This document shows positions 46,608 to 56,114 of a stretch of DNA of 64,000 nucleotides, in pieces. The DNA lies in the NCBI GenBank assembly GCA_945873105.1, contig CAMCBW010000004.1, positions 84,666 to 148,665 of the forward strand, in the 5' to 3' direction. The notes beneath the pieces were generated by a model that saw only the letters and a list, made by a program, of their open reading frames with translations, was not told the origin of the DNA and did not search any database. Position 1 is the first letter of the stretch, and each line of letters begins with the position of its first letter. Position numbers and translations under genes: made by a program. Origin of the DNA: Tangfeifania diversioriginum (GTDB taxonomy: Bacteria; Bacteroidota; Bacteroidia; Bacteroidales; Prolixibacteraceae).

Positions 46608-48857
46608 ATGAATCTAATTAAAAAAATTGCGGCTATTGGCCTGGTATTCTTTTTTTCATATCAAACATCTTTTGCGCAGAAAGATTTCACAAAATACATC
46701 GACCCTACCATCGGTAATGTGGCACAATTTCTGGTTCCTACCTATCCTACCATGCATCTGCCCAATCAAATGATCAGGATGTTTCCGGTCAAGCAGGATT
46801 ATATTTCAGATCAGTTGACAGCCTTTCCCTTACAGGTAGTTTCCCATCGGGCTGCGGGGATTCTTCCAATGAAAGTGACCTTGGGTGAGATTACCAACGC
46901 TTCCTGGAAGCAAAAAATGAACATTGACCATGATTTGGAAGTTGTCCACCCATGGTTGTATTCAACTTTTCTCATTGACGACAACATCCGGGTCAGCTTT
47001 ACTCCCGGCAGTAAATGTGCCATCTACAAGATCGAATTCCCTGCCTCTGTAAAGAAGAACATCCTGATCCAGGGCAGTCCGGAGATGAGCGGAAAGATCA
47101 GTGAGGGGGCCATCTTTTCTTTCGAAGAAAAAATAAAATATACCACAAAAGGGGTTAACCCAGTTACAAGGGAATTAACAGCCTTTGTCTACTGTCTTTT
47201 GGCAGATAGCAACAACAAACCTATTAAGGGTGCAGTATTTAGTTTAGAAAATAGCAGATTTTCGGTGACCATGGATCAAAATGGTCCTTCTGTGGTTTAT
47301 CTAAAGTATGCCGTTTCCTACATCGATCCGGAGCAGGCTAAAATCAATTTCAAAAAGGAGCTGGACATTGACAATTTTGACAATCTGGTATCTGCAGGTA
47401 AAATGAAATGGAAGAAAGAGGTCGGACAAATTGAGGTAGAAGGGGGAACGGAAGCACAAAAAAGGAGCTTCTATACTTCATTGTATCGCACCTCCGAACG
47501 CATGATAGATATCAATGAAGGGGGTAAATATTACAGTGCATACGATGGGAAAATACATGAAAGCAACCGGCCATTTTATGTTGACGACTGGATCTGGGAT
47601 ACTTTCAGAGCCCAGCATCCGCTGCGGACGATTCTTCACCCACAATTGGAAAATGACATTTTGAATTCCTATACTTTGATGTACGAGCAAAGCGGATGGA
47701 TGCCAACATTTCCGCAATTGCACGGCAATCATATGTGCATGAATGCCTACCACTCTTCTGCCATATTTATTGATGGTTACAGAAAAGGTCTGCGGAATTA
47801 CAATGTTGAAAAAGCCTACGAAGGCATTAAGAAGAATCTGACAGAGGGCACCTTCATTCCCTGGCGCCAGGGAACACCGAAGCAGAAAATTGATGATTTC
47901 TACCTTCAAAATGGTTATTTCCCGGCGCTTCGTCCCGGACAGAAAGAGAACGAACCAATGGTAGACAGCTTCGAGAAAAGGCAAGCTGTTGCTGTCACAT
48001 TGGGCATAAGCTACGATGACTGGACGCTTGCGGAATTGGCCAAGGAGCTTAAAAAAGAGAATGACTACAAGCTATTTGCGGCAAGGGGAAAAAACTATGC
48101 AAACCTTTGGAATACTGAAATGAGGCTATTTATGCCAAAAGACGATAAAGGAGATTGGATCAATATCAATCCAAAACTGGATGGAGGCCCTGGATACCGT
48201 GAATATTACGACGAAAACAATGGATGGACCTATGCATGGGAGGTTCAGCATGACATTGCCGGTTTGATCACACTGCTTGGAGGCAAGAAAAAGGCAGAAG
48301 AGCGGTTGGATCAACTCTTCAGGGAACCATTGGATTCCAAGAAAAACCTATTTTACGTGGATGGAGCAAATTCCACCGGATTGGTTGGCCAATTCTCGAT
48401 GGGAAACGAACCTTCCTTTCATATCCCCTATTTGTACAACTATTTTGGAGCACCCTGGAAAACCCAACAGCGGATTCGATTCCTTTTGGATGTTTGGTTC
48501 AAAGACAATATTTTCGGCATTCCGGGTGATGAAGATGGGGGCGGTATGACTGCTTTTGTGGTATTTTCTTCCATGGGACTTTATCCGGTTACCCCTGGCC
48601 TTCCATTCTATACCATTACAAGCCCCCTGTTTGAAAAAACAACCATCCATCTGACCAACGGGAAAAAATTTACCGTGCTGGCCAGAGGTGCCAGTAAAAC
48701 GAAAAAATACATTCAAAAAGCACTTATAAATGGAGTCGACATTGATTCCCCTTATATTACCCACGAACAGATCATGGCCGGAGCCAAACTTGAACTGGTT
48801 CTTTCAGACATGCCAAACAAGGAGTGGGGAAAGAATGCGATTCCACCCATGAAGTAA
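46608..48857 (+). CDS. GH92-family exo-alpha-mannosidase (paralog 2)
   Basis: 749 residues, signal peptide about 1-22 (ending SFAQK). Closely related to the gene at 38772: DPTIGNVAQFLVPTYPTMHLPNQ, FYVDDWIWDTFRAQHPL, GNEPSFHIPYLYNYFGAPWK (around Glu601) and GDEDGGGMTAFVVFSSMGLYPV (Asp641-Glu642-Asp643). It removes terminal alpha-mannose with inversion and needs calcium, as known for the family. Two close GH92 copies in one locus suggest duplication followed by fine-tuning to sulfated or branched ends. It is preceded by the tandem hairpin repeats D and E, and followed after 39 bases by a third, different GH92. Confidence 0.96.
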   Translation: MNLIKKIAAIGLVFFFSYQTSFAQKDFTKYIDPTIGNVAQFLVPTYPTMHLPNQMIRMFPVKQDYISDQLTAFPLQVVSHRAAGILPMKVTLGEITNASWKQKMNIDHDLEVVHPWLYSTFLIDDNIRVSFTPGSKCAIYKIEFPASVKKNILIQGSPEMSGKISEGAIFSFEEKIKYTTKGVNPVTRELTAFVYCLLADSNNKPIKGAVFSLENSRFSVTMDQNGPSVVYLKYAVSYIDPEQAKINFKKELDIDNFDNLVSAGKMKWKKEVGQIEVEGGTEAQKRSFYTSLYRTSERMIDINEGGKYYSAYDGKIHESNRPFYVDDWIWDTFRAQHPLRTILHPQLENDILNSYTLMYEQSGWMPTFPQLHGNHMCMNAYHSSAIFIDGYRKGLRNYNVEKAYEGIKKNLTEGTFIPWRQGTPKQKIDDFYLQNGYFPALRPGQKENEPMVDSFEKRQAVAVTLGISYDDWTLAELAKELKKENDYKLFAARGKNYANLWNTEMRLFMPKDDKGDWININPKLDGGPGYREYYDENNGWTYAWEVQHDIAGLITLLGGKKKAEERLDQLFREPLDSKKNLFYVDGANSTGLVGQFSMGNEPSFHIPYLYNYFGAPWKTQQRIRFLLDVWFKDNIFGIPGDEDGGGMTAFVVFSSMGLYPVTPGLPFYTITSPLFEKTTIHLTNGKKFTVLARGASKTKKYIQKALINGVDIDSPYITHEQIMAGAKLELVLSDMPNKEWGKNAIPPMK

Positions 48858-48896
48858 AGAAATAAGAAACAATATTCATCAAATTACGCTCAGAAA

Positions 48897-51152
48897 ATGA
48901 CTCGTCAAGATCTAAAAAGCTATTACTTTTTGCTAAAATGCAGTCTATTGTTGCTGATATTTGCCGGAACAGGCGCTTATACACAGGCACAAAAACTAAC
49001 CCGGTTCGTTGATCCGATGATAGGCTCAGGAGGACATGGCCATGTGTTTGTCGGCGCAAGTGTCCCTTTTGGCGCAGTTCAGCTCGGTCCCAACAATATT
49101 TACAAAGGTTGGGACTGGTGTTCCGGTTACCATTATTCCGACAGCCTGATCATTGGCTTCTCCCATTTGCACCTGAGCGGAACCGGGATAGGTGATCTGG
49201 CAGATGTACTGATCATGCCGGTTACCGGCGAAGTGAGAACAGACAAAGGGAGGCAGGAATTTCCGCACAACGGGTATTTGACAACATTTTCCCACAAAAA
49301 TGAAATTGCCAAACCCGGATACTACTCCGTTAAAATGGACAACGGCGTGGCAGTTGAGCTTACCGCTTCGGAACGGGTCGGCTTTCACCGTTATCGCTTC
49401 CCAAAAGGGAAAGAGGCGCATCTCATCATCGACCTCAAGGAGGGAATTAACGATAAAATTACAGATACCTACCTGGAACAAACCGATGAATATACCATAA
49501 AAGGATACCGTTTTTCGTCCGGTTGGGCCAAGAAACAGCAGCTATTTTTTGCGCTCCGTTCGTCGAAACCAATGAAAAAGCTGCTCATCCTAAACGAAGG
49601 AAAACCACTTACAGGGAAAATGGGCAAAGGCACTTCGGTCAAAGGAGTAATTGGCTTTGATCCGGGAGAATTTGTGCAGCTGAAGGTGGGTATTTCGCCG
49701 GTCAGTGCAGACAATGCACTTGCAAACATTGAAGCTGAGATCGCAGAATGGGATTTTCAGTCGGTTGCGAATCAGGCAGATGCAAAATGGGACAAAGTGC
49801 TTTCCCGAATTAAAATTCAAACCAAGAACGAAGCAGACAAACGGATCTTCTATACTGCCCTGTTTCATTCCATGATTCACCCTTCCCTTTTCAACGATCA
49901 CAACGGTGATTATCAGGGCACTGACAATAAGATCTACGCCAAGTCTAACTTTAATAATTATTCAATATTTTCAACCTGGGATACCTACCGGGCAGAACAC
50001 TCACTCTTTACATTGATTGCCCCAGACCTGGTCGATGATTTTGTCAATAGTATGTTGGCCATAAATGACCAACAGGGTCATTTACCTATTTGGCACCTGA
50101 ATGGCAATGAAACGGGAACAATGCCCGGAATCAGCAGTTTGCAGGTTATCGCAGAAGCCTACCTGAAAGGATTCACCGGTTTTGATGCAGAGAGAGCCTA
50201 TCGGGCCATCAGAAAAACGGCCATGTCCGATCTGCGTGGCCTCAATTTTCTAAGGGAAATGAAACCCATTCCTTCGGATAGCAATGTATACCGGCCGGTA
50301 GCCCAGGCCATGGAGTTGTCCATTTCTGATGGAAGCATTGCTTTGATGGCAAAGGCTCTTGGGAAAAATGAAGATTATCTCTATTTCAGCAAACGGGCCA
50401 AAAACTACCATCTATTTTACGATCGGTCAGTCGGATTTTTTCGCAGTGCCATGAGCGACGGGAGCAAGAATCCGGTGTTTGATCCGTTTAAATCCACCAA
50501 GCCTTGGTCAAAGGATTATGCCGAAGGCAATGCCTGGCAATATTTGTGGCTGGCTCCTCAGGATGTTTCAGGACTGATCAGTTTACTGGGAGGGAAAGAG
50601 GCATTCAATGCAAAATTGGACAGCTTTTTCACCATTACCTCCAAAGACACTTCGGAAGTACTGGTTGATCTTACCGGGCTAATTGGTCAATATGCACACG
50701 GCAACGAACCCAGCCACCACATTGCCTACCTGTACGCCTATTCCGGCCAGCAATGGAAAACGGCAGAGAAGGTCCGGTACATCATGAAGGAATTTTACCA
50801 TGATGATCCGGATGGCGTAATAGGGAATGAAGATTGCGGCCAGATGTCGGCCTGGTTCATCTTCTCTTCGATTGGCTTTTATCCTGTATTCCCGGCCTCA
50901 GAGGAGTATGTGCTGGGAAGTCCTTTGTTTGACAAGGCTACGATTCGCCTGCCCGAAGGAAAAAGTTTTACGGTGGAAGTAAAAAACAACAGTCCCGAAA
51001 ACATTTATATCCAGCAGGTTGTGTTGAATGGCCAAATACAATCAAAAAACACCATCCATCACCGGGATATTGTAAAAGGAGGGGTTCTGAAAATAGTGAT
51101 GGGAAAGCTTCCCAACAAGAACCTGGGTTCATCCATTGAAAAAGATCACTGA
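48897..51152 (+). CDS. GH92-family exo-alpha-mannosidase (paralog 3, canonical type)
   Basis: 751 residues with a signal peptide ending YTQAQK. Canonical GH92 motifs: VDPMIGSGGHGHVFVGASVPFGAVQLGPN at the start of the mature enzyme, WDTYRAEHSLFTLI, GNEPSHHIAYLYAYSGQQWK (Glu604) and GNEDCGQMSAWFIFSSIGFYPVFPA (Asn644-Glu645-Asp646). This is the pattern of experimentally studied alpha-1,2 and alpha-1,3-mannosidases, in contrast to the two variant copies at 38772 and 46608. Expected in the periplasm, releasing mannose from oligosaccharides made by GH99-like enzymes. Linkage preference cannot be read. A GH99-like gene follows after 51 bases. Confidence 0.97.
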   Translation: MTRQDLKSYYFLLKCSLLLLIFAGTGAYTQAQKLTRFVDPMIGSGGHGHVFVGASVPFGAVQLGPNNIYKGWDWCSGYHYSDSLIIGFSHLHLSGTGIGDLADVLIMPVTGEVRTDKGRQEFPHNGYLTTFSHKNEIAKPGYYSVKMDNGVAVELTASERVGFHRYRFPKGKEAHLIIDLKEGINDKITDTYLEQTDEYTIKGYRFSSGWAKKQQLFFALRSSKPMKKLLILNEGKPLTGKMGKGTSVKGVIGFDPGEFVQLKVGISPVSADNALANIEAEIAEWDFQSVANQADAKWDKVLSRIKIQTKNEADKRIFYTALFHSMIHPSLFNDHNGDYQGTDNKIYAKSNFNNYSIFSTWDTYRAEHSLFTLIAPDLVDDFVNSMLAINDQQGHLPIWHLNGNETGTMPGISSLQVIAEAYLKGFTGFDAERAYRAIRKTAMSDLRGLNFLREMKPIPSDSNVYRPVAQAMELSISDGSIALMAKALGKNEDYLYFSKRAKNYHLFYDRSVGFFRSAMSDGSKNPVFDPFKSTKPWSKDYAEGNAWQYLWLAPQDVSGLISLLGGKEAFNAKLDSFFTITSKDTSEVLVDLTGLIGQYAHGNEPSHHIAYLYAYSGQQWKTAEKVRYIMKEFYHDDPDGVIGNEDCGQMSAWFIFSSIGFYPVFPASEEYVLGSPLFDKATIRLPEGKSFTVEVKNNSPENIYIQQVVLNGQIQSKNTIHHRDIVKGGVLKIVMGKLPNKNLGSSIEKDH

Positions 51153-51203
51153 TAAATTCAGACGGTAAAAGACAACCAGTATAAATATTCTAAACTACAG
51201 ATT

Positions 51204-52475
51204 ATGAGGTATTTTAAAAAAATACTGTTTTCAATCTTGATTGTAATCGTTTTTGGTATTTGCTCCTACCCACAAAGCAAACATTCAACTTTTACGAAAT
51301 ACCCAACCTACAAAGGCCTGGTGATGGCAGGCTACCAGGGCTGGTTCAATTGTGAGGGAGATGGTGCCGGAAGAGGCTGGACACACTACAATAAAAAGGG
51401 GGTGTTTGAAGATGGTAGTTGCACCATTGACTTCTGGCCTGAAATGGATGAGTACAAGGTAAAATACAAAACACCCTTTAAATTCATCGACGGAGCTCCG
51501 GCTTATGTTTTCAGCTCTTACGATGAAAGCACGGTTGACCTGCATTTTAAATGGATGAAGGAGTATGGCATCGACGGAGCTTTCGTACAGCGCTTCTTCT
51601 CGGTACTTACCAGCAAAGAGAGATTGAAGCACAATGACAAGGTGCTTGCCTCAGCCATCAAGGCAGCCAGCAAATATGGCATTGCCATCTGCCTGATGTA
51701 TGACATTGGCAGTATGGACGATAGCCAATACAAATTGATTCAGGAAGACTGGAAGCACCTTGTCGATGATCTAAAGCTTACCAACCAGGGCGACAAAACT
51801 ACCTACCTCTTCCACAACAACAAACCTTTGGTCGCCTTTTGGGGAATCAGCGCCGGCACCAGGGAATCCGGCCACATCCCCGAAATCTTTGACATTATCG
51901 ACTTCTTCAAAAATGACCCTGTTTACGGAGGTTGTTCCATCCATTTGGGTATACCTTCACGCTGGAGAACCCTTGGATCTGATACAAAGGGTGATCCAAG
52001 ATTGCATGAAGTGATCAAACAGGCAGATGTTGTTCATCCATGGTTGGTTGGTCGCTACAACGAAGCCAACTATGAGGCCTACAGGAAGGAGCAGATTGTG
52101 GAAGATGTCAAATGGTGCAGGGAGATGGGGAAATCCTATGCCCCGACCATTTTTCCCGGTTTTTCATGGTACAACATGAAAGAGAATGAAATTTCGGACA
52201 AAATCCCCAGGAACAAAGGTGAATTCTATTGGAAACAGCTGGCCGGGGCCATGGAAAGTGGCGCAGAGATGCTTTATGTGGCCATGTTCGATGAAATTGA
52301 TGAAGGGACTGCCATCATGAAATGCGCCCAAACAGTTCCTGTTGGGAAAAGCATCTTCGTACCCTATGAAAAGGGAATTCGATCGGATCATTACCTCTGG
52401 CTGACCGGTATGGCTGGTAAAATGCTGCGTGGAGAGATTCCCCTTTCAAAAAGTATGCCTGTCAGGGGAAAATAG
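51204..52475 (+). CDS. GH99-like endo-alpha-mannosidase/mannanase (paralog 4)
   Basis: 423 residues with a signal peptide ending near SYPQSK. Same domain as the gene at 12078: YPTYKGLVMAGYQGWFN, HFKWMKEYGIDGAFVQRF, HPWLVGRYNE and FDEIDEGTAIM, with catalytic-pair candidates Glu364 and Glu367. It has the ERGWTHY-type segment (GAGRGWTHYNKKG) shared with paralog 1 and absent from paralog 2. Placement directly between GH92 and GH115-like genes supports a role in dismantling a glucuronic-acid-bearing mannan. It is separated by 30 bases from the next gene. Confidence 0.86.
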   Translation: MRYFKKILFSILIVIVFGICSYPQSKHSTFTKYPTYKGLVMAGYQGWFNCEGDGAGRGWTHYNKKGVFEDGSCTIDFWPEMDEYKVKYKTPFKFIDGAPAYVFSSYDESTVDLHFKWMKEYGIDGAFVQRFFSVLTSKERLKHNDKVLASAIKAASKYGIAICLMYDIGSMDDSQYKLIQEDWKHLVDDLKLTNQGDKTTYLFHNNKPLVAFWGISAGTRESGHIPEIFDIIDFFKNDPVYGGCSIHLGIPSRWRTLGSDTKGDPRLHEVIKQADVVHPWLVGRYNEANYEAYRKEQIVEDVKWCREMGKSYAPTIFPGFSWYNMKENEISDKIPRNKGEFYWKQLAGAMESGAEMLYVAMFDEIDEGTAIMKCAQTVPVGKSIFVPYEKGIRSDHYLWLTGMAGKMLRGEIPLSKSMPVRGK

Positions 52476-52505
52476 TTGGACGTAAACACGCTAAAATTAT
52501 TTGAA

Positions 52506-54647
52506 ATGTCTGTTTTAAAATTCATATCAGTCAATAAGTTTACAGGCAATTATTTGCCATTTATCCTGTTTGCCTTGTTGGCCTTACCATGGGATACATT
52601 GGCTGTTGACAAAACGTTCATTCATCTTAAAAAGAACAATGTTAAAATTGTTCTTGCTGACAATGAAGCTGCTCCGATTAAGATGGCGTTAGAAGCACTG
52701 CTGAAGGACTTCCAAAAGGTAATGGACACTACTCCGATGGTTGTCAATGCGATCGATAACAACCTAACTTTTACCCAAATAATTGTCATTAACCGGAGTT
52801 CTGAATTACTTAAAATACCAGTCAACAGCAAAAATCCGGATGGATTTGAGTCGCACCGGGTCTATGCGGATCTTTCAGCCAATAAAATATATCTCGAAGG
52901 ATTCGATCTCCGGGGAACCATCTTTGCCATCTACACCTTTTCCGAAAAAATACTTGGTGTGCCACCGCTCCATGCCTGGAGTTCCTGGATCCCCGTTAAA
53001 AAAGAGCAGATATTGGTGCCTTCAGATCTTGATTTATACTTCCATTCACCCCAGGTCAGATTCCGTGCACTTTTACCTGGAGACCAGGATTTCTTCAATC
53101 CGTGGAGAAAATACTCAAAGGAAAATGAAAATATTTGGCTGGAGACGGCCCTTCGACTGAAGCTAAATACCGTTGAAACCTATTCAACCATATTACCAAA
53201 TTATAAATTGACTGATTACGCCTACCTGATCAATCGCTATGGTTTGGTCATAACCTCTCATCACACCAGCGGCCTTAATACCTCCTTTGGAACCTGGGAC
53301 GACTACTGGCAAAAAGTCAGAAAACGGGAGGCTCCCAAATTGTTGCTTACCAACGAATCGGCCATCAAAGAATTCTTCAGGTACAACGCTGAAACGGTCA
53401 AAAGGAGCGGCATTGAAAATCTCTGGACAATTGCTTTCCGGGGAAAGGTAGATCAACCATTTTGGAGCGTTTTTGAAGATGCACCTAATAATGATAAAGA
53501 GAGGGCTGAAGTAATTAACAAAATGCTTCAGATTCAACTTGATATCATTAAAGAAGTTACGGGAAATGCTTCTCCTTATGCACGTATCACTTTTTACGAT
53601 GAAATTGCCTCATTGATGGCGGTTGGCCACTTAAAGCCGCCAGAGGGTGAGAACATGATTTGGACTTATGTTGCAGCCCGGCGCGATCCTTATCCTTTTG
53701 ACGATCTGGTCAACTTCAATCCGAAAAAACCCGTCAAAATGGGTTATTACATGAATTTTGGTTTCGCTTCTACGGGTGCCCATGTGGCACCTGCCGAAGG
53801 CCCCTGGAAAATGGAATTCAATTACCGTTACATCAACAACAAATCACCGCTCTATTTTTCGGTGGTGAACGTTGGAAACATCCGGGAATTTGTGTTGGAA
53901 CTATCTGCCAATGCAAAAATGTTATGGGATTACGATACTTACGACACTGACAAATTTATGCTGGATTATTGTACGCAGTATTACGGAGCCAAATATGCAA
54001 AGCAGGTGGCGCAATTATACAAGGATTTTTACAACGCTTATTGGCAGCCAACGGCAACCGAATTTGAAGGAATGGAACGCCAGTTTACCTTTCAGGATTT
54101 AAGATATGCGAGAGCCTTTGATCATATTTATGATCTATTTTACTCTGCCAAAGAAGAGATAAATATGAATCCATTGCACAAGATAGGTTATGAAAGTGTT
54201 CCGGGCCGTACATTCCGCATTGATTTAGCATACAATAAAAGTAATAACCAGGTTGATGCCTTGTTATATGGAATGAATTTGGCCATTCCGAAGTTTGAAT
54301 CTGTTGCTGCACGAAGCACCGAATTGATGTTCCAATTGGATGCGGATAAACAAACTTTCTTTAACGACAACCTTCGGATATATAGTTATTACATGACCTA
54401 TTTAAGTAAAACACTGTACCACTTTGTGGATGCCTATAAGAATCAGGCAAAACCGGATGCGCTGATTAAAAACCTTGAATTGGCTCAAACGAATGCAATT
54501 CAGGCTAAAAAGTATCTATACGAAGGACAGCACGGCATTTTTTCAACCTGGTATTCCAACGCTGAGCCTCTGACTAGAACGTTTCAGCTCGATTCTTTGA
54601 TAGAAAAGATAAATGTACTAAAACAACATGCTTCTAAAGCCAGATAG
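52506..54647 (+). CDS. GH115-like alpha-glucuronidase, divergent
   Basis: 713 residues from ATG 52506; an in-frame TTG at 52476 directly after the previous stop was judged less likely. Signal peptide about 1-34. The N-terminal alpha/beta domain ends in LEGFDLRGTIFAIYTFSEKILGVPPLHAWSSWIP, which closely follows GH115. It continues with SPQVRFRALLPGDQDFFNPW, LETALRLKLNTVET, YGLVITSHHTSGL and WTIAFRGKVDQPFW, matching the order of GH115 barrel motifs but with several consensus positions changed. For example, the usual HHEPM-type sequence is HHTSGL here. GH115 enzymes remove alpha-1,2-linked (4-O-methyl-)glucuronic acid from xylan or arabinogalactan; here glucuronic acid on mannan is suggested. It is shorter than typical members, so a new subfamily is possible. 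Confidence 0.75.
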   Translation: MSVLKFISVNKFTGNYLPFILFALLALPWDTLAVDKTFIHLKKNNVKIVLADNEAAPIKMALEALLKDFQKVMDTTPMVVNAIDNNLTFTQIIVINRSSELLKIPVNSKNPDGFESHRVYADLSANKIYLEGFDLRGTIFAIYTFSEKILGVPPLHAWSSWIPVKKEQILVPSDLDLYFHSPQVRFRALLPGDQDFFNPWRKYSKENENIWLETALRLKLNTVETYSTILPNYKLTDYAYLINRYGLVITSHHTSGLNTSFGTWDDYWQKVRKREAPKLLLTNESAIKEFFRYNAETVKRSGIENLWTIAFRGKVDQPFWSVFEDAPNNDKERAEVINKMLQIQLDIIKEVTGNASPYARITFYDEIASLMAVGHLKPPEGENMIWTYVAARRDPYPFDDLVNFNPKKPVKMGYYMNFGFASTGAHVAPAEGPWKMEFNYRYINNKSPLYFSVVNVGNIREFVLELSANAKMLWDYDTYDTDKFMLDYCTQYYGAKYAKQVAQLYKDFYNAYWQPTATEFEGMERQFTFQDLRYARAFDHIYDLFYSAKEEINMNPLHKIGYESVPGRTFRIDLAYNKSNNQVDALLYGMNLAIPKFESVAARSTELMFQLDADKQTFFNDNLRIYSYYMTYLSKTLYHFVDAYKNQAKPDALIKNLELAQTNAIQAKKYLYEGQHGIFSTWYSNAEPLTRTFQLDSLIEKINVLKQHASKAR

Positions 54648-54734
54648 ACCATTCACATTTACAACTCATTAAAATAGGCGCTCAATACAAAACAAAGTTA
54701 AAGAAACCAAGAATAAAACACTAAAATCAATACT

Positions 54735-56084
54735 ATGTCAACAAGAAGAAGTTTTATTGAAAAAGTTGCAGCCAGCTCGGCAGCCCTCGCCATTGGAGGC
54801 GCAACCACAGGAATGTCAGCAAAAAGTTATGGCAACATCATTGGGGCAAACGATCGCATCCACGTGGCAATGATCGGAGTAAACAGTCGCGGCAAAAGTA
54901 TGTCGGCAACTTTTGCCGGTCAGAAAAATACAAATGTTGCTTGCATTTGTGATGTGGACGAGAGAGCAATTCCAAAGGCCATCAAGGCAGCCATGGAGAT
55001 CAACCCTGAAATTACCCCTAAATCTGAAAAAGATTGCCGGAAAGTATTGGAAGACAAAACGATTGATGCCATTTACATTGCCACTCCCGACCACTGGCAT
55101 GCCCCGCTCACCATTATGGGCTGTCAAGCCGGGAAGCATGTTTACGTTGAAAAACCACTAAGCCATAATCCGCACGAAGGTGAACTTGCTGTTGCAGCCG
55201 CACGAAAATACGACCGTGTGGTTCAGATGGGAGCTCAGCGCCGCTCGGCGCCAGTTCTTACCCAGGGAATCGAGCAATTACACAAAGGGATCATCGGCCG
55301 GGTTTACATGGCTAAAACCTGGTATACGAATGCTCGCAAATCAACTTTCCTTACACCCGGTACTGTCCCTTCCTGGCTCGATTATGATCTCTGGCAAGGA
55401 CCTGCACCCCGCATGCCCTACAAAGAGGGCTTGATTCATTACAACTGGCACTGGTTTTGGCACTGGGGAACTGCCGAAACTTTAAACAATGGCACGCATG
55501 AAGTTGACGTGGCACGTTGGGGACTTGGAGTGGACTTCCCAACCCGTGTTACTTCTGCTGGTGGGCGTTATCATTTCAAAGACGACTGGGAAACTCCCGA
55601 CACACAAGTAGTTGCGATGGATTTTCCGGGTCGTATTTCGCTGGTTTGGGAATGCCGAAGCTCCAACGGCCGGAAAATAGAGGGTGCCGACCGCGGAATT
55701 ATTTTTTATGGCGAAAACGGAAGTCTGGATACTGGTGATGATGCCTACAAAGTTTACGATCTTAATGGGAAGCTGGTCAAAGAGGTGAAATCGGAAGCAG
55801 CTGAATCCAGCGGTTTACAAGGAAGAAATCTGGCCAGTCCAAACCTGATCATGGATAGTCTGCATGTTGCCGACTTCCTCGATGCAATCAGGAAGAACCG
55901 CCGTCCGAACTGCGACGTGGAAACAGGATATAAAAGTGTACTTGCCATGCAGTTGGGAAATATTTCCTGGCGCGTTGGCCGAGACCTCAATATTGACCCG
56001 AAAAACGGACACATTATCAACGATAAGGAGGCACAAAAATTGTGGAGCCGAACCTATGAAAAAGGTTGGGAACCAAAATTGTAG
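54735..56084 (+). CDS. Tat-exported Gfo/Idh/MocA family oxidoreductase
   Basis: 449 residues. The N-terminus MSTRRSFIEKVAASSAALAIGG is a Tat signal (twin arginine), implying export of a folded, cofactor-loaded protein. A Rossmann domain starts at HVAMIGVNSRGKSM (about 43-56), followed by CDVDE, ATPDHWHAP and the family motif VEKPLSHN with Lys140, then the alpha/beta C-terminal domain. Such proteins use NAD(P), often tightly bound. Periplasmic members include GH109-type glycosidases and enzymes making 3-keto-glycosides. With the DUF1080 protein at 44062 this suggests oxidative glycoside cleavage; GH109-like activity is the alternative. It is followed 30 bases later by a sulfatase. Confidence 0.9.
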   Translation: MSTRRSFIEKVAASSAALAIGGATTGMSAKSYGNIIGANDRIHVAMIGVNSRGKSMSATFAGQKNTNVACICDVDERAIPKAIKAAMEINPEITPKSEKDCRKVLEDKTIDAIYIATPDHWHAPLTIMGCQAGKHVYVEKPLSHNPHEGELAVAAARKYDRVVQMGAQRRSAPVLTQGIEQLHKGIIGRVYMAKTWYTNARKSTFLTPGTVPSWLDYDLWQGPAPRMPYKEGLIHYNWHWFWHWGTAETLNNGTHEVDVARWGLGVDFPTRVTSAGGRYHFKDDWETPDTQVVAMDFPGRISLVWECRSSNGRKIEGADRGIIFYGENGSLDTGDDAYKVYDLNGKLVKEVKSEAAESSGLQGRNLASPNLIMDSLHVADFLDAIRKNRRPNCDVETGYKSVLAMQLGNISWRVGRDLNIDPKNGHIINDKEAQKLWSRTYEKGWEPKL

Positions 56085-56114
56085 TATACCAAGAATTCAC
56101 AAAACATTTATTTA

